The notes under the pieces are model-generated. The model saw only the letters and a program-made list of their open reading frames with translations, ran no database searches and was not told the DNA's origin. Below, piece after piece: positions 27,213 to 37,372 of a stretch of 64,000 nucleotides of DNA. Both the position numbers and the translations under genes were made by a program. Within the stretch, counting starts at the first letter, position 1. Each line of letters starts with the position of its first letter. The stretch lies in assembly GCF_018282115.1 (NCBI RefSeq), contig NZ_CP054306.1:124001-188000 (forward strand), written 5' to 3'. Source of the stretch: Synechocystis sp. PCC 7338 (GTDB taxonomy: Bacteria; Cyanobacteriota; Cyanobacteriia; Cyanobacteriales; Microcystaceae).

Positions 27213-28586
27213 TCATGGTTTCCCCTGATTTTCTTGGGGTTGGGAAGGTTTAATCTTGGTTGGTTGAGCGAGGGGGCTTGGGGAGGTGGAAACGGGGACA
27301 GGGTTAAGGGCCCCCCATTGTTGATAGTAGGAAGCCAATTGCTGTTGATGATCAAGCTGAAAGCGTAATTGTTGCCCACTGCGCTCCAGGGTGTGGGCGG
27401 TGTAAACCTGGTCTTGGAGATTTTCCGTGGAGGACACCAATTGCCCCAGGCCATCCACCAATTTTCTCAGGTTGTTACGGAAAGCTGGATCGCCTGTTAA
27501 TTGCTCCACATCACTGGTGATTTTTTGGGCATTTTCAAAGGTGAGTCGGGCCGCATCCAGGGTTTGCTGGAGGGTTAGCATCAAGGTGGGGTCATTGAGG
27601 TCGGCGGAAATTTGCCGGATATTATTGCTGGTGACAGCCGCATTTTCCATCAGCAGGGCCAAGTCTTTGGTTACTTTTTGGGCATCGATCGCCGCTAGGC
27701 CCTGGTTGACAGTGGCGACGGCGGTTTGGATTTCTCGACCGATCGCCTGGAGGTCCCGGTTGGTGGTTTCAATGCTTTTCAGGGTGAGATTGACCTGGGC
27801 TCGGTTTTCCCCCACCAGTTGGTTGAGGTTAACCATTAACAGGGAAGCTTCTTCGATGGTGCGGTTGATGTGGTCTTGGTTGGTCAGCACCACTTGATTA
27901 ACTCGACTGGTTAACAGGGAAGCGTTATCAGCGGCTTTGGCGATCGCCTCGGAAGTACGGCCAAAACCCCGCACCTGTTGATTAGCGGTTTTGCTGAGGG
28001 CAGTAATTTCAGCGCTCATGGTGGCAATGCGGGCTGCGGCCAGGTTGGCACTTTTCACGGTGGCGTTAATGTCGGCCACAAACTGCGGCTCACTATAGGC
28101 CTGGGCTAAACGAGCCATGCTGTTGGTCAATTGAGTCCCCGCTTGCCCCTTCAACTCGTCGCCATTGCAAAGAATTTTGCCACTTTCGGGACAGTCGGCG
28201 CTAAGGGGGTCTAAGGCCAGGGCCGCATCGGACAATTGGCGATCGGGAATCATATCAATGGCGGCTTCCCCCAATAAACCGTAGCGACTGATTTCCACCT
28301 GCACATCGGCGGGGATACGCAACTGGGTGGAACTGATTTCTAACTGGGCCAAAATTCCGTTACTGCCAGGTATTAATTTGGCCACCCGACCCACGGGCAC
28401 TCCCCGGTAACGCACGGCCCCCCCCACCTGGAGCCCACTGGCATCGCCAAATTGTACCAACACTTCATAGCCTGGATTGCCAAAACCGCCCCCCCTTAGC
28501 CATAGGACGATGCCACCAATGATAAATAGTCCCAATAGGGCAAACAGACCAACGGATCCTTCTTTGATGGTGCGGGGTCTGAGCAT
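27213..28586 (-). CDS. ycf22: MlaD/Ycf22-type lipid-transport substrate-binding protein
   Basis: The 457-residue protein has one N-terminal membrane helix (LFALLGLFIIGGIVLWLRGG), an MCE domain (about residues 35-120; LVQFGDASGLQVGGAVRYRG, VGRVAKLIPG) and a long helical region with repeated VNQ/NLNQLV heptads, ending in a proline-rich tail. MCE proteins form hexameric channels for lipid transfer between membranes; the plastid counterpart is TGD2. The ATG at 28586 (MLRPRT) is preferred over a TTG two codons upstream. The gene lies 162 bases downstream of the MlaF-like ATPase. Equivalent of sll1002. Confidence 0.92.
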   Translation of the reverse strand: MLRPRTIKEGSVGLFALLGLFIIGGIVLWLRGGGFGNPGYEVLVQFGDASGLQVGGAVRYRGVPVGRVAKLIPGSNGILAQLEISSTQLRIPADVQVEISRYGLLGEAAIDMIPDRQLSDAALALDPLSADCPESGKILCNGDELKGQAGTQLTNSMARLAQAYSEPQFVADINATVKSANLAAARIATMSAEITALSKTANQQVRGFGRTSEAIAKAADNASLLTSRVNQVVLTNQDHINRTIEEASLLMVNLNQLVGENRAQVNLTLKSIETTNRDLQAIGREIQTAVATVNQGLAAIDAQKVTKDLALLMENAAVTSNNIRQISADLNDPTLMLTLQQTLDAARLTFENAQKITSDVEQLTGDPAFRNNLRKLVDGLGQLVSSTENLQDQVYTAHTLERSGQQLRFQLDHQQQLASYYQQWGALNPVPVSTSPSPLAQPTKIKPSQPQENQGKP

Positions 28587-28748
28587 ACGCAATGTCTCAA
28601 TAGGGCCGAAAAATAAAGCGATTCGCCTAGGGGGGGAGGAGTTCCTTGCCGGTAGGAACGTTCAAAAAATTAGGCCAGTCCACCATCGCCTCTTTTTCTA
28701 GGAAACGGTCAGGAGCCAACGGGTTCCCCCATCTTACCGCCGTATTGG

Positions 28749-29549
28749 TTAATCCAAAATGCGAATGGGACCATCTACTTTTGCTTCAAAGAATTGCCGC
28801 ACCAAGGGATTATCGGTCTGGTCGATGGCACTGACTGGCCCCTGCCATTGAATTTTGCCATCGTAGAGTAACACCACCCGATCCGCTGTCCGGCGAATGG
28901 TGCTTTCCTGGTGGCTCACCATAATATAGGTGCCGCACCCCCCCGGAGATCTTTGTAACCTCCGCACCAAATCTTCAATGACGGTGGAGGCGATCGGGTC
29001 TAAACCGGCGGTGGGTTCATCGTACAAAATCACCTCTGGGTTGTCCTCCGGTTGATGGGGATTGGACATGATCGCCCGGGCAAAGCTAACTCGTTTACGC
29101 ATCCCTCCCGACAGTTGGGCCGGATAGTAATCTTCAATGCCCGTTAACCCCACCAGGGCCAGTTTGTGGGCCACCTGCTCCCGGATAACTTCCCTGGATA
29201 AGGAAGAATGCTCCAGCAAGAAAAAGCCGACATTTTCCGCCACTGTCAGGGAATCAAATAGGGCTGACTGTTGGAACACTAGGGCAATGCGGATGCGCTC
29301 ATTGTCGTCCTCCACCAAACCCCGGCGGGGTTCCGCTTTGATTAGCACCTGTCCACTGTCCGGTGGCAATAGTCCGGCGATGATCCGCAAAATGGTTGAC
29401 TTCCCGGTGCCCGATGGGCCGATCACCACCAATGCTTCCCCCGGGTAGAGGTCTAAATCCACATTGTCCAAAATTTGGCGATCGCCAAAGGATTTACTAA
29501 TGCCCCGGAGTTCAATAAGGGGTTCCGTCATCTTGGATAATCCCGCCAA
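28749..29549 (-). CDS. MlaF-type ABC transporter ATPase for lipid transport
   Basis: The 266-residue ATPase has Walker A GPSGTGKSTILRII (about residue 40), the Q-loop VFQQSALFDSL, the signature LSGGMRKRVSFARAI with the Met-Arg variant typical of Mla/TGD3 ATPases, Walker B VILYDEPTAGLDP and the switch His in MVSHQES. It drives lipid transfer with MlaE-like permease (not in this window) and the Ycf22 subunit encoded downstream. It begins five bases after the small HTH gene, so the three genes form one operon. Equivalent of sll1001. Confidence 0.93.
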   Translation of the reverse strand: MAGLSKMTEPLIELRGISKSFGDRQILDNVDLDLYPGEALVVIGPSGTGKSTILRIIAGLLPPDSGQVLIKAEPRRGLVEDDNERIRIALVFQQSALFDSLTVAENVGFFLLEHSSLSREVIREQVAHKLALVGLTGIEDYYPAQLSGGMRKRVSFARAIMSNPHQPEDNPEVILYDEPTAGLDPIASTVIEDLVRRLQRSPGGCGTYIMVSHQESTIRRTADRVVLLYDGKIQWQGPVSAIDQTDNPLVRQFFEAKVDGPIRILD

Positions 29550-29553
29550 AGCC

Positions 29554-29826
29554 CTAATCCACCCGCTCCAATTGCCAGAGAATTTGGTTCCCTTCCCTTC
29601 TCACCCTGGAAACTACCCAGTTGCGCCATGACCAATGATCCCCCCGGCTGGTGACGGCACTGGGGTTGATATCCATCAAATCTGCCAACTCTGAACTTGT
29701 GATTAAATACCCCTGCTTGGCAATTTCTTCGGCGGCCCGGAGGGTTTCCACTAAATTACGCACCTGGAGAATGCGTTCTTCCCTCGATAACAGATACTCT
29801 TCCACATTATTGACAATATTTTCCAT
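29554..29826 (-). CDS. Small HTH-like protein at head of lipid-transport operon
   Basis: The ATG at 29826 opens 90 residues (MENIVNNVEEYLLSREERIL...). An N-terminal helical half is followed by a winged-helix-like segment, LITSSELADLMDINPSAVTS, and a conserved Trp-rich end (DHWSWRNWVVSRVR). It could bind DNA, but no direct evidence exists. It is five bases upstream of the MlaF-like gene and is probably translated from the same mRNA. The frame extends seven codons upstream to 29847. Confidence 0.7.
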   Translation of the reverse strand: MENIVNNVEEYLLSREERILQVRNLVETLRAAEEIAKQGYLITSSELADLMDINPSAVTSRGDHWSWRNWVVSRVRREGNQILWQLERVD

Positions 29827-30083
29827 AGCAATGCCTGTAAATAACACTCCAAGAGCAATCTAGAACTATATTTAGGGGAATTTTCCCTTCCACATCTTAA
29901 CTAGTTTCCTGAAAACAGATGCTCAAATAAAACACTTTTCGCGTTTCTTGGCTGAACTTAGCTGAACTCAACAGTTGGAGACGAGGGAGGCGATCAAAAA
30001 TAATTTACTTTTGTTCATGGCCAACTCCCCCTAAGGGGTGGCTATAATGGACTGGCCAAAAAGTCCCTACCCTGGGCTTTGTC

Positions 30084-33000
30084 GTGGAAATATCGTTCAT
30101 TTCGCCCCCAATTGCTGTGTTGCACCATAATTTCCGCCTCTTTTGCCTAACTTTACTAGCCTGTTTGTATGGTTTTGCCCCCCATACCCTAGCCCAAAAT
30201 GTCACTGCGGCGAACGATGGCACTGGCACCACCGTTGATACCCAGGGTAATCAATTCAACATTGGTGGGGGTAGTTTGTCAGGAGATGGGCAAAATTTAT
30301 TCCACAGTTTGCAACAATTTGGTTTAGATCAAAATCAGATTGCCAATTTTTTATCCAACCCTGACATCCGCAATATTCTCACTAGGGTGGTGGGGGGTGA
30401 TGTTTCGATTATTAATGGTCTCATTCAGGTAAGTGGGGGCAATGCCAATTTATTTTTGATGAATCCGGCGGGGATGATTTTTGGCCCCAATGCCAGCATC
30501 AATGTACCTGGGGATTTTGTGGTCACCACTGGTTCGGCGATCGGTTTTGGTAATGATCAGTGGTTCCAGGCGATCGCCGACAATGACTATGGGGCGCTGG
30601 TGGGTAGCCCGACCCAATTTGCCTTTGATTTAGCGAACCCAGGTTTGATTATTAATACGGGGGATTTGTCGGTAACGGAGGGTAAAAACCTCACCTTCTT
30701 GGCAGGCAATGTGGTTAACACTGGTTCGCTGACAGCCCCTGGGGGCAATATCACCGTCGCCGCAGTGCCGGGGCAAAATCGTATTCGCATTTCCCAGCCC
30801 GGTAGTCTGCTGAGTTTGGAAGTGGAAGTTTCTCCCCAAATGAATCAGGGGGGCTCCTTTTCTGTGTTGGATCTGCCCACCCTATTAACCCAGGGAGCAG
30901 GCAATCTCGATTTGGGTTTAGCAGTACAAGCTGATGGTACCGTGACCCAAAATGCCACGAACACGATGGTTTCCCCCCTACCCGGTTCCGTCACTCTGTC
31001 GGGCGCCATTGATGCTAGCAATACAAGTTCCGTCTTGGCCACCGGTGGCCAAGTGGCGATCGTTGGTGATCAAATAGCACTACAAGGAGCGGCGATCAAT
31101 GTTTCTGGTAATGGTGGTGGCGGCACGGTGCGAATCGGGGGAGATTTTCAAGGGCAACCTTCCCTCCCTACCGCAGTCCAAACCCTGGTAGACGGAAATT
31201 CAGTGATTAAAGCCGATGGTCTGCTAGCAGGAAATGGGGGAACGGTAATTGTCTGGGCCGATGATTCTACTCGTTTTGGCGGCGCCATTTCAGCTCAGGG
31301 GGGAACCATGGGAGGAGACGGCGGCTTGGTGGAAACCTCCGGCGCCAAAAGTTTGATTGTGGACGATACTGCCAGGGTTAATACCTTGGCCACCATGGGG
31401 GAAACCGGTACTTGGTTGTTGGATCCGGAGGAATTGATTGTTGGTCTTGTCGATAACCCCAACGTCGACCCTAGCCTTATCTCCGCTTCTACCGTTGAAA
31501 GTAATCTACTTTCAAGCAATGTTGTCCTTCAGGCAAACAAATCAATCGCTGTAAGTCAGCCAATATTTGCCACGGATTCCCCTAACAATCTCACCTTTGA
31601 TTCATCCCTAGTCACCCTAGAGGCACCGGTCTTTTTAGGGACAGGTTCAATCATTTTTGCCAACACAGGCCCTATTACCACTGGCAATACATTAGTAAAT
31701 TCTCCTTTCACCAATTTAGATTTTGATAATAAAATTCAACTCAACGCCAACACAACATTTAATGCTCCGGGATACGACGTTTATTTTCGTAAGTCTGTCA
31801 ACGGCGGATTTGACTTATTAGCCAATGCCAACTTTGTCTATTTTGACGACGGTGCGGGCACCACTACTCCCTTAAAAAGTTTCGGTGTCACTGCTACGGA
31901 AATTTATGTTGGCAATAACATTATTACCCAGGGAAATCAAATTTTCGACGGGGTTTTCTATGGATTACAACCAGTTAATTTGACAAGTAACGCCGGCTCG
32001 GTGGTTTTCACCAACAATATTCTACTTAATGGAGGTCTGCAAGTTCAGGCAGCCCAAAATATTGTGAGCCAACCATCTTCTTCCCTTAGTGCAGTGGAAA
32101 TTGCATCCGATGTACTGCTTGATGCCGAACAGAATGTTTCCTTTGGGAATGTTAATACTAAGGGCGGGAATGTAGATATACAGGCTTTGGGCAATATTTC
32201 TACCGGATCAATAGTTACATCTCCACTCAGTGGGTCTGCAGGGTATGTACTTCTTAATGCCGGCGATAATCTCACCACTGGTTACATAGAAACATCGGGA
32301 TCTAATGGCGGTAAGGTTACCCTGTCTTCCGGTGGAGATACGAATACTTCTTATATCGATGCCCGGGGATTTGGAGATGGCGTCGAAATAGGAGGCTTGG
32401 GAGGGGCAGTTTCTATCCAAAGTAAAGGGGATATTGCCACAGCCTTCATCGACACCGGAGCCTATTCAGGCGTATTGTTTAATGGTACAGGGGGAAATGT
32501 TTTCCTCACAGCGGATGGTAATATCACAACGAATTACATATTCACCGCTGGCAAAAATGGGGGTGATATTTTCTTTCAAGCCGGTGAAAATGTGGGGATA
32601 ATCAGTTATTTAGATACCTTTGGAAGTGAAACTAGTGGAGAGGTATATGTTGAGGCTCCGCTGGATATTTCAATTGGTTCCTACATATTCACTGGAGGCG
32701 ATGGAGAGCCGGGGAATGTATTTCTGCAAGCGGGGGGAGATATTACTACTGGCTACATAGATACCTCGGCGGCCAATGGGGGTGATATTTTTATTCAGTC
32801 AGGGGGAGACATTGAAGTTAATTATTTGTTTACCAAAGGAGTTGAAGGTACAGGCGGTGACGTCTATGTTGAAGCTGCTCGTTATTTTCGGGCGATCGAT
32901 GGCTTCTTTATTGGTTCAGAAGGGCCTTTTAGTATCTACACCGCTGGCGCCACAAATGATGGAGGTGGAGACGTCTATATTCAATTTGGCGGAACTGAAC

Positions 33001-33980
33001 CTTTCATCGTCGGCAACCCCATTACCAATGGAACTCTGGGGGCAATTAGTTCGGGAGAAGATAACACTGTCCCAATTGGCACACCGCCAATTTTTGATAC
33101 TTTTACCCTGGGCAATATATTCATAACCACTGATGATTCTGAACCGGAACCTGAACCGGAACCTGAACCGGAACCTGAGCCGGAACCTGAACCGGAACCT
33201 GAACCGGAACCTGAACCGGAACCTGAGCCGGAACCTGAACCGGAACCTGAACCGGAACCTGAACCGGAACCTGAACCGGAACCTGAGCCGGAACCTGAAC
33301 CGGAACCTGAACCGGAACCTGAGCCGGAACCTGAACCGGAACCGGAACCGGAACCGGAACCTGAACCGGAACCTGAACCGGAACCTGAGCCGGAACCTGA
33401 ACCGGAACCTGAACCGGAACCTGAGCCGGAACCGGAACCTGAACCTGAACCGGAACCTGAACCGGAACCTGAACCGGAACCTGAGCCGGAACCGGAACCT
33501 GAACCGGAACCTGAGCCGGAACCTGAGCCAGAACCTGAACCGGAACCTGAGCCGGAACCGGAACCTGAACCGGAACCTGACCGGAACCTGAACCGGAACC
33601 TGAGCCGGAACCTGAACCGGAACCTGAACCTGAACCGGAACCTGAACCGGAACCTGAGCCGGAACCTGAGCCGGAACCTGAGCCGGAACCTGAGCCAGAA
33701 CCTGAACCGGAACCTGAGCCGGAACCGGAACCGGAACCTGAACCGGAACCTGAGCCGGAACCTGAGCCAGAACCTGAACCGGAACCTGAACCGGAACCTG
33801 AACCGGAACCTGAGCCGGAACCTGAGCCGGAACCGGAACCGCCAACTCCTCCCATACCCGTCGAGCCTCCAACTTCTCCAGATGTTGAAGAAATCGATGA
33901 TGAGAGGCAGATATCGTTTGATATTGAGCGTTCTACTGTTACCAATACCCCCAGTCTGGAAATTCAGAGCCAAGACATAG
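30084..33980 (+). CDS. Hemagglutination-domain surface protein, N-terminal part of a frameshifted gene
   Basis: The product begins with a signal peptide (hydrophobic core [15 protein letters not shown], cleavage after TLAQ) followed by a filamentous-hemagglutinin/TPS domain ([40 protein letters not shown]) and a long beta-helical passenger with many GGDI/GGNV repeats to about residue 1015. Then come Pro-Glu repeats. At 33580 one base is missing from a repeat unit (CCTGACCGG instead of CCTGAACCGG), so the frame switches to Arg-Asn-Leu repeats and ends out of register at 33980. The natural protein would continue into the CHAT domain encoded next. The start is GTG 30084; an alternative GTG is at 30117. 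Related to slr1753. Confidence 0.85.
33141..33842 (+). repeat. About 117 Pro-Glu codon pairs (hexamer/dodecamer array)
   Basis: A 702-base tandem array of GAACCG, GAACCT and GAGCCG hexamers, mostly arranged as dodecamers GAACCGGAACCT, encodes an extended (Pro-Glu)n stalk. Hexamer gain or loss keeps the frame, so length should be polymorphic. A single-base deletion at 33580/33581 breaks the frame. No stop codons occur in any of the six frames over most of the array, which produces spurious overlapping open frames on the other strand. Confidence 0.97.
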
Positions 33981-34039
33981 TTCCGGGTATTAATCTTTTC
34001 AGCACCAATGTTGGGGTCAACATCCCTTCCAATCAGGTT

Positions 34040-35410
34040 GTGTTACAACAGCAACTTAATGAAAATGTAGAGGAAGGAATTTCTGCACAGTTTATTAGTC
34101 ACCTTAATCTGAACATTAATATTGAACTGGTCAACCCTGTTGATGTTTTACAGGAGTTAAATCTCAACACTGGGGTAAACTCTGCCTTGGTTTATATCTA
34201 TTTTTATTCTCCGGGAACTGCAGGGGAAAATCTTCCCGAATGGCAATTTTCTTCTAATAGTGGGCCGACCATTCCCTCCTTGGCTTCCTATCCCAAAATT
34301 AATGATTGGCAAGTTGCATCCACTGAGCAACTGATTATCCCTTCTAATAATGATCCACAACCGGATGATCAATTAGTAATCGTGTTGGTCACGGCAGATG
34401 GCATTGCTCAGCCCATTCCTCTCAATGTCAGCCGCCGAGAAGTAGTCCGTCAGGTGGAAATTTTGAACCGAAACTTAACTGCTCCGGGTCGGGGAGATAA
34501 TTACCAATCTCAAGCTTCCCAGTTATATGACTGGTTTATCCGGCCAATTAAGCCAATTTTGGAGGATAGAAAAATTGAAAATATCAGCTTTATTCTCGAC
34601 CGGGGATTACGTTCTTTGCCGATGGCGGTAATGTACGATCGCCAATCAGATAAATATTTAGTTGAGGATTATAGCGTGGGGCTAATGCCCAGTTTGAGTT
34701 TGACGAACCGGGATTATGCTTCTCTAAATGGGGCCCAGATATTGGCCATGGGGGCGGAAACTTTTGCCAACCAAAGTCCATTGCCAGCGGCGGCGGTGGA
34801 AGTGGATACCATTGCCCAACAGTTGTGGAAAGGCACTCCATTTCTCAATGATCAATTCACAGTGGATAACTTTATCCAGTCCTTGGCAACCAAAGAATAT
34901 CGCCTAGTACATCTGGCTACCCATGGTGAGTTTTTACCGGGTAATCGCAACAATTCCTTTGTGGTCTTCAGTGATCGGTCTTTGGATTTAGATGAATTCG
35001 CCAACGTTGGTTTAGATAAACCCATTGATTTGATGGTGCTATCGGCCTGTCGCACTGCGGTGGGGGATTTCGACGCTGAATTGGGCTTTGCTGGCCTGGC
35101 GGTGAAAACCGGAGTCAAAACGGCGATCGGTAGCCTGTGGTACGTCAGTGATGAAGGGACTTTTGCCTTGATGACCAGTTTCTATGATCAACTCCAACCG
35201 GCCCCTATTAAGGCCAAGGCTTTACAACAGGCCCAACTAAGTCTGCTCAAGGGAGAAATTCAAGTTGTGGACGACAATTTGATCCTTGGGGATGGCACAA
35301 ATATTTCCCTGGTGGATCTACCGCTGGATATTCGGCAACGCTTAGCAACCCAGGATTTAAGTCATCCCTATTTTTGGAGTGGCTTCACCCTGGTGGGGAG
35401 TCCCTGGTAA
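34040..35410 (+). CDS. CHAT-domain C-terminal part of the frameshifted surface protein
   Basis: The 456 residues from the first ATG in this frame (34040) contain a CHAT caspase-like protease domain with the catalytic histidine in [11 protein letters not shown] (about residue 295) and cysteine in [13 protein letters not shown] (about residue 334). Reading the frame upstream, it is continuous through [20 protein letters not shown] with the Pro-Glu repeats before 33843, so this is the C-terminus of the same gene as the hemagglutinin part rather than an independent gene. Hemagglutinin-CHAT fusions are common in cyanobacteria; the substrate is unknown. Confidence 0.88.
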
Positions 35411-35542
35411 CAAGATCAGTTCAGTAAGCCCATTTCCTTTGCTTCACCGTTAACCCATATGCCCATTTGTAATCGCTGAGGCCACTGGGGGTGCCGATCC
35501 GTGGCCATAATGGAGGCGAAGACGAATTACTGAAAAACTACC

Positions 35543-36496
35543 ATGTCCTTTGCCAATGCCAATACTCCCCCCCAAGTTGTTGTGTTGGGGGCCGGAGCCT
35601 GGGGCTCTAGTCTTACCTATGTGTTGAACAATAATGACATTCCCACCCAAGTTTGGTCTCGCCGATCGCCGCAGAGCCTAGAATCCATGGTGGCGGGAGC
35701 AGATGTGATTGTCTCGGCAGTTTCCATTAAGGGGGTGCCATCGGTGGCGGCCAGGTTAGAGGCCATGAACCTCCAGAAGCGGACTATTTTAGTAACGGCC
35801 ACTAAGGGTTTAGACCCCGAAACCATGGCTACCCCTTCCCAAATTTGGCAAGCGTCCCTACCTTCCCAGCCGATCGCCGTTTTGTCGGGGCCAAATTTAT
35901 CAAAGGAAATTGACCAGGGCCTGCCGGCGGCAACGGTGGTGGCCAGTAGTGACCAAGCCGCGGCGGAGGAAATCCAAACTATTTTTGCGGCGGATAACTT
36001 TCGGGTTTACACCAACAATGATCCCTTGGGTACCGAATTAGGCGGCACTCTGAAGAACGTCATGGCGATCGCCGTGGGAGTATGCGAAGGGTTGGGACTA
36101 GGTACTAATGCCAAATCTGCCCTCATCACCAGGGCTTTACCGGAAATCACTAGGGTGGGTTTACATTTTGGGGCCCAACCGGACACCTTTTGGGGCCTAG
36201 CAGGGTTAGGGGATTTATTGGCCACCTGCTCTAGTATGCTCAGCCGTAATTATCGGGTGGGTTATGGTTTATCCAAAGGCCAAGCCCTGGAGGAGATTTT
36301 AGCCAATCTGGGAGGCACCGCCGAAGGAGTTAACACCACCGACGTACTAATAAAAATTGCCAATCGGGAAAAAATTGCTGTGCCCATCACTAGACAGGTT
36401 TACCGTTTGCTCCACGGAAAAATTACTCCGCCCCAGGCAGTGGAAGCATTGATGGAAAGGGAATTAAAAGCAGAATTTGAAGACTTTGATCTTTGA
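35543..36496 (+). CDS. gpsA: Glycerol-3-phosphate dehydrogenase [NAD(P)+]
   Basis: The 317-residue protein has the N-terminal Rossmann motif VVLGAGAWGSSLTYVL, the catalytic-lysine region of the family (GTLKNVMAIAVGVCEGLGLG), and the GLAGLGDLLATC segment. It reduces dihydroxyacetone phosphate to sn-glycerol-3-phosphate for phospho- and glycolipid synthesis and for glucosylglycerol. Start at the ATG 35543. It follows the CHAT gene by 132 bases on the same strand. Equivalent of slr1755. Confidence 0.95.
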   Translation: MSFANANTPPQVVVLGAGAWGSSLTYVLNNNDIPTQVWSRRSPQSLESMVAGADVIVSAVSIKGVPSVAARLEAMNLQKRTILVTATKGLDPETMATPSQIWQASLPSQPIAVLSGPNLSKEIDQGLPAATVVASSDQAAAEEIQTIFAADNFRVYTNNDPLGTELGGTLKNVMAIAVGVCEGLGLGTNAKSALITRALPEITRVGLHFGAQPDTFWGLAGLGDLLATCSSMLSRNYRVGYGLSKGQALEEILANLGGTAEGVNTTDVLIKIANREKIAVPITRQVYRLLHGKITPPQAVEALMERELKAEFEDFDL

Positions 36497-36640
36497 CAAG
36501 GCCGTGTTCCCCCATCAACAGGGTGATTTAAACCGAGCTAAGGGGTCTGAACAAGGCGATTTTTGCATTGGGGGTAAAATCTAGCTCAAAGCTTTGCCAT
36601 TGCTGAAGTTCAAGCGGCTCCATGGCGACGGGGGCAACGG

Positions 36641-37162
36641 TTACCCTGAACAACTTTTGAGACGTAATCCCAAAATTAACAAATCCCGTTCCTGCCCCCC
36701 CAACTCCGCCACCTTGGGCAATAGACCCCACTGCTCAAAGCCGTGGCGTTGAAACAAACGAATACTGGGCTGATTATGGGCAAAAATGTATCCCAGCAAC
36801 GTTTTCAGCCCCAACTGGGGAGCCTTGGCGATCGCCGTTTTGAGTAGATATTGCCCCAAGCCCCGGTGATGCCAGCGGGGGTCAAGGTAAATGCTCAACT
36901 CCGCAGTGCGATGGTAGGCAGGGCGACCATAAAACCGCTGAAAACCCAACCAACCTACTATTTGTCTGTGCTCCGTTACCAACACCCAGAGGGGATAGGT
37001 GTCTGGCCCATGGTCCGCAAACCACTGACTACGGCTTTCCACCGTAATTGCATCGGTATCGCCGGTGGCTACATTTTGGGGAATGTTGGCATTGTAGATA
37101 GCAACAATAGAATCTAAATCCGTAATGATGGCATCCCGTAGGAAAAGGTCAGATGGGATCAC
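36641..37162 (-). CDS. GNAT N-acetyltransferase, phosphinothricin-acetyltransferase-like
   Basis: The 173-residue protein has the layout of the PAT/Pat subfamily: LRDAIITDLDSIVAIYNANI at the N-terminus, the acetyl-CoA binding WHHRGLGQYLLKTAI loop (R-x2-G-x-G) and the final NQPSIRLFQRHGFEQWGLLP segment. It may N-acetylate an amino acid analogue or methionine sulfoximine-like compound; this is inferred from family membership. Translation begins at GTG 37162. It is divergent from glnA, with about 210 bases between. Confidence 0.85.
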   Translation of the reverse strand: MIPSDLFLRDAIITDLDSIVAIYNANIPQNVATGDTDAITVESRSQWFADHGPDTYPLWVLVTEHRQIVGWLGFQRFYGRPAYHRTAELSIYLDPRWHHRGLGQYLLKTAIAKAPQLGLKTLLGYIFAHNQPSIRLFQRHGFEQWGLLPKVAELGGQERDLLILGLRLKSCSG

Positions 37163-37275
37163 AGCAATATTTAAGTACTTGCGGGGTTGATATGGGCACT
37201 AATCTAAATGTTAATGGGATTTGCGATGGTTTCCGTCATTTCTAGGCGATCGCCAGAACGAGGTTAGAAAAATTG

Positions 37276-37317
37276 GTAGCGAAAAATACATTTTCTAACT
37301 ACTTGACTCTTTACGAT
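37276..37317 (+). promoter_or_regulatory. NtcA-activated promoter of glnA
   Basis: The NtcA consensus GTA-N8-TAC occurs exactly at 37276-37289 (GTAGCGAAAAATAC). A -10 element TACGAT starts at 37312, 22 bases downstream, the spacing of class II NtcA-activated promoters. The glnA start codon is at 37373, preceded by AAGGAG at 37362-37367. This implies induction of glnA under nitrogen limitation. Confidence 0.93.
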
Positions 37318-37372
37318 GGATAGTCGACGCAGCGCAAAATCGTAATTTATCTGACTGCACTAAGGAGAAAAA

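Noticed and set aside
32916-33973. Long minus-strand open frames encoding (Arg-Phe), (Gly-Ser) and (Val-Pro) repeats
   Set aside because: They are artefacts of the hexanucleotide array, which lacks stops in every frame.
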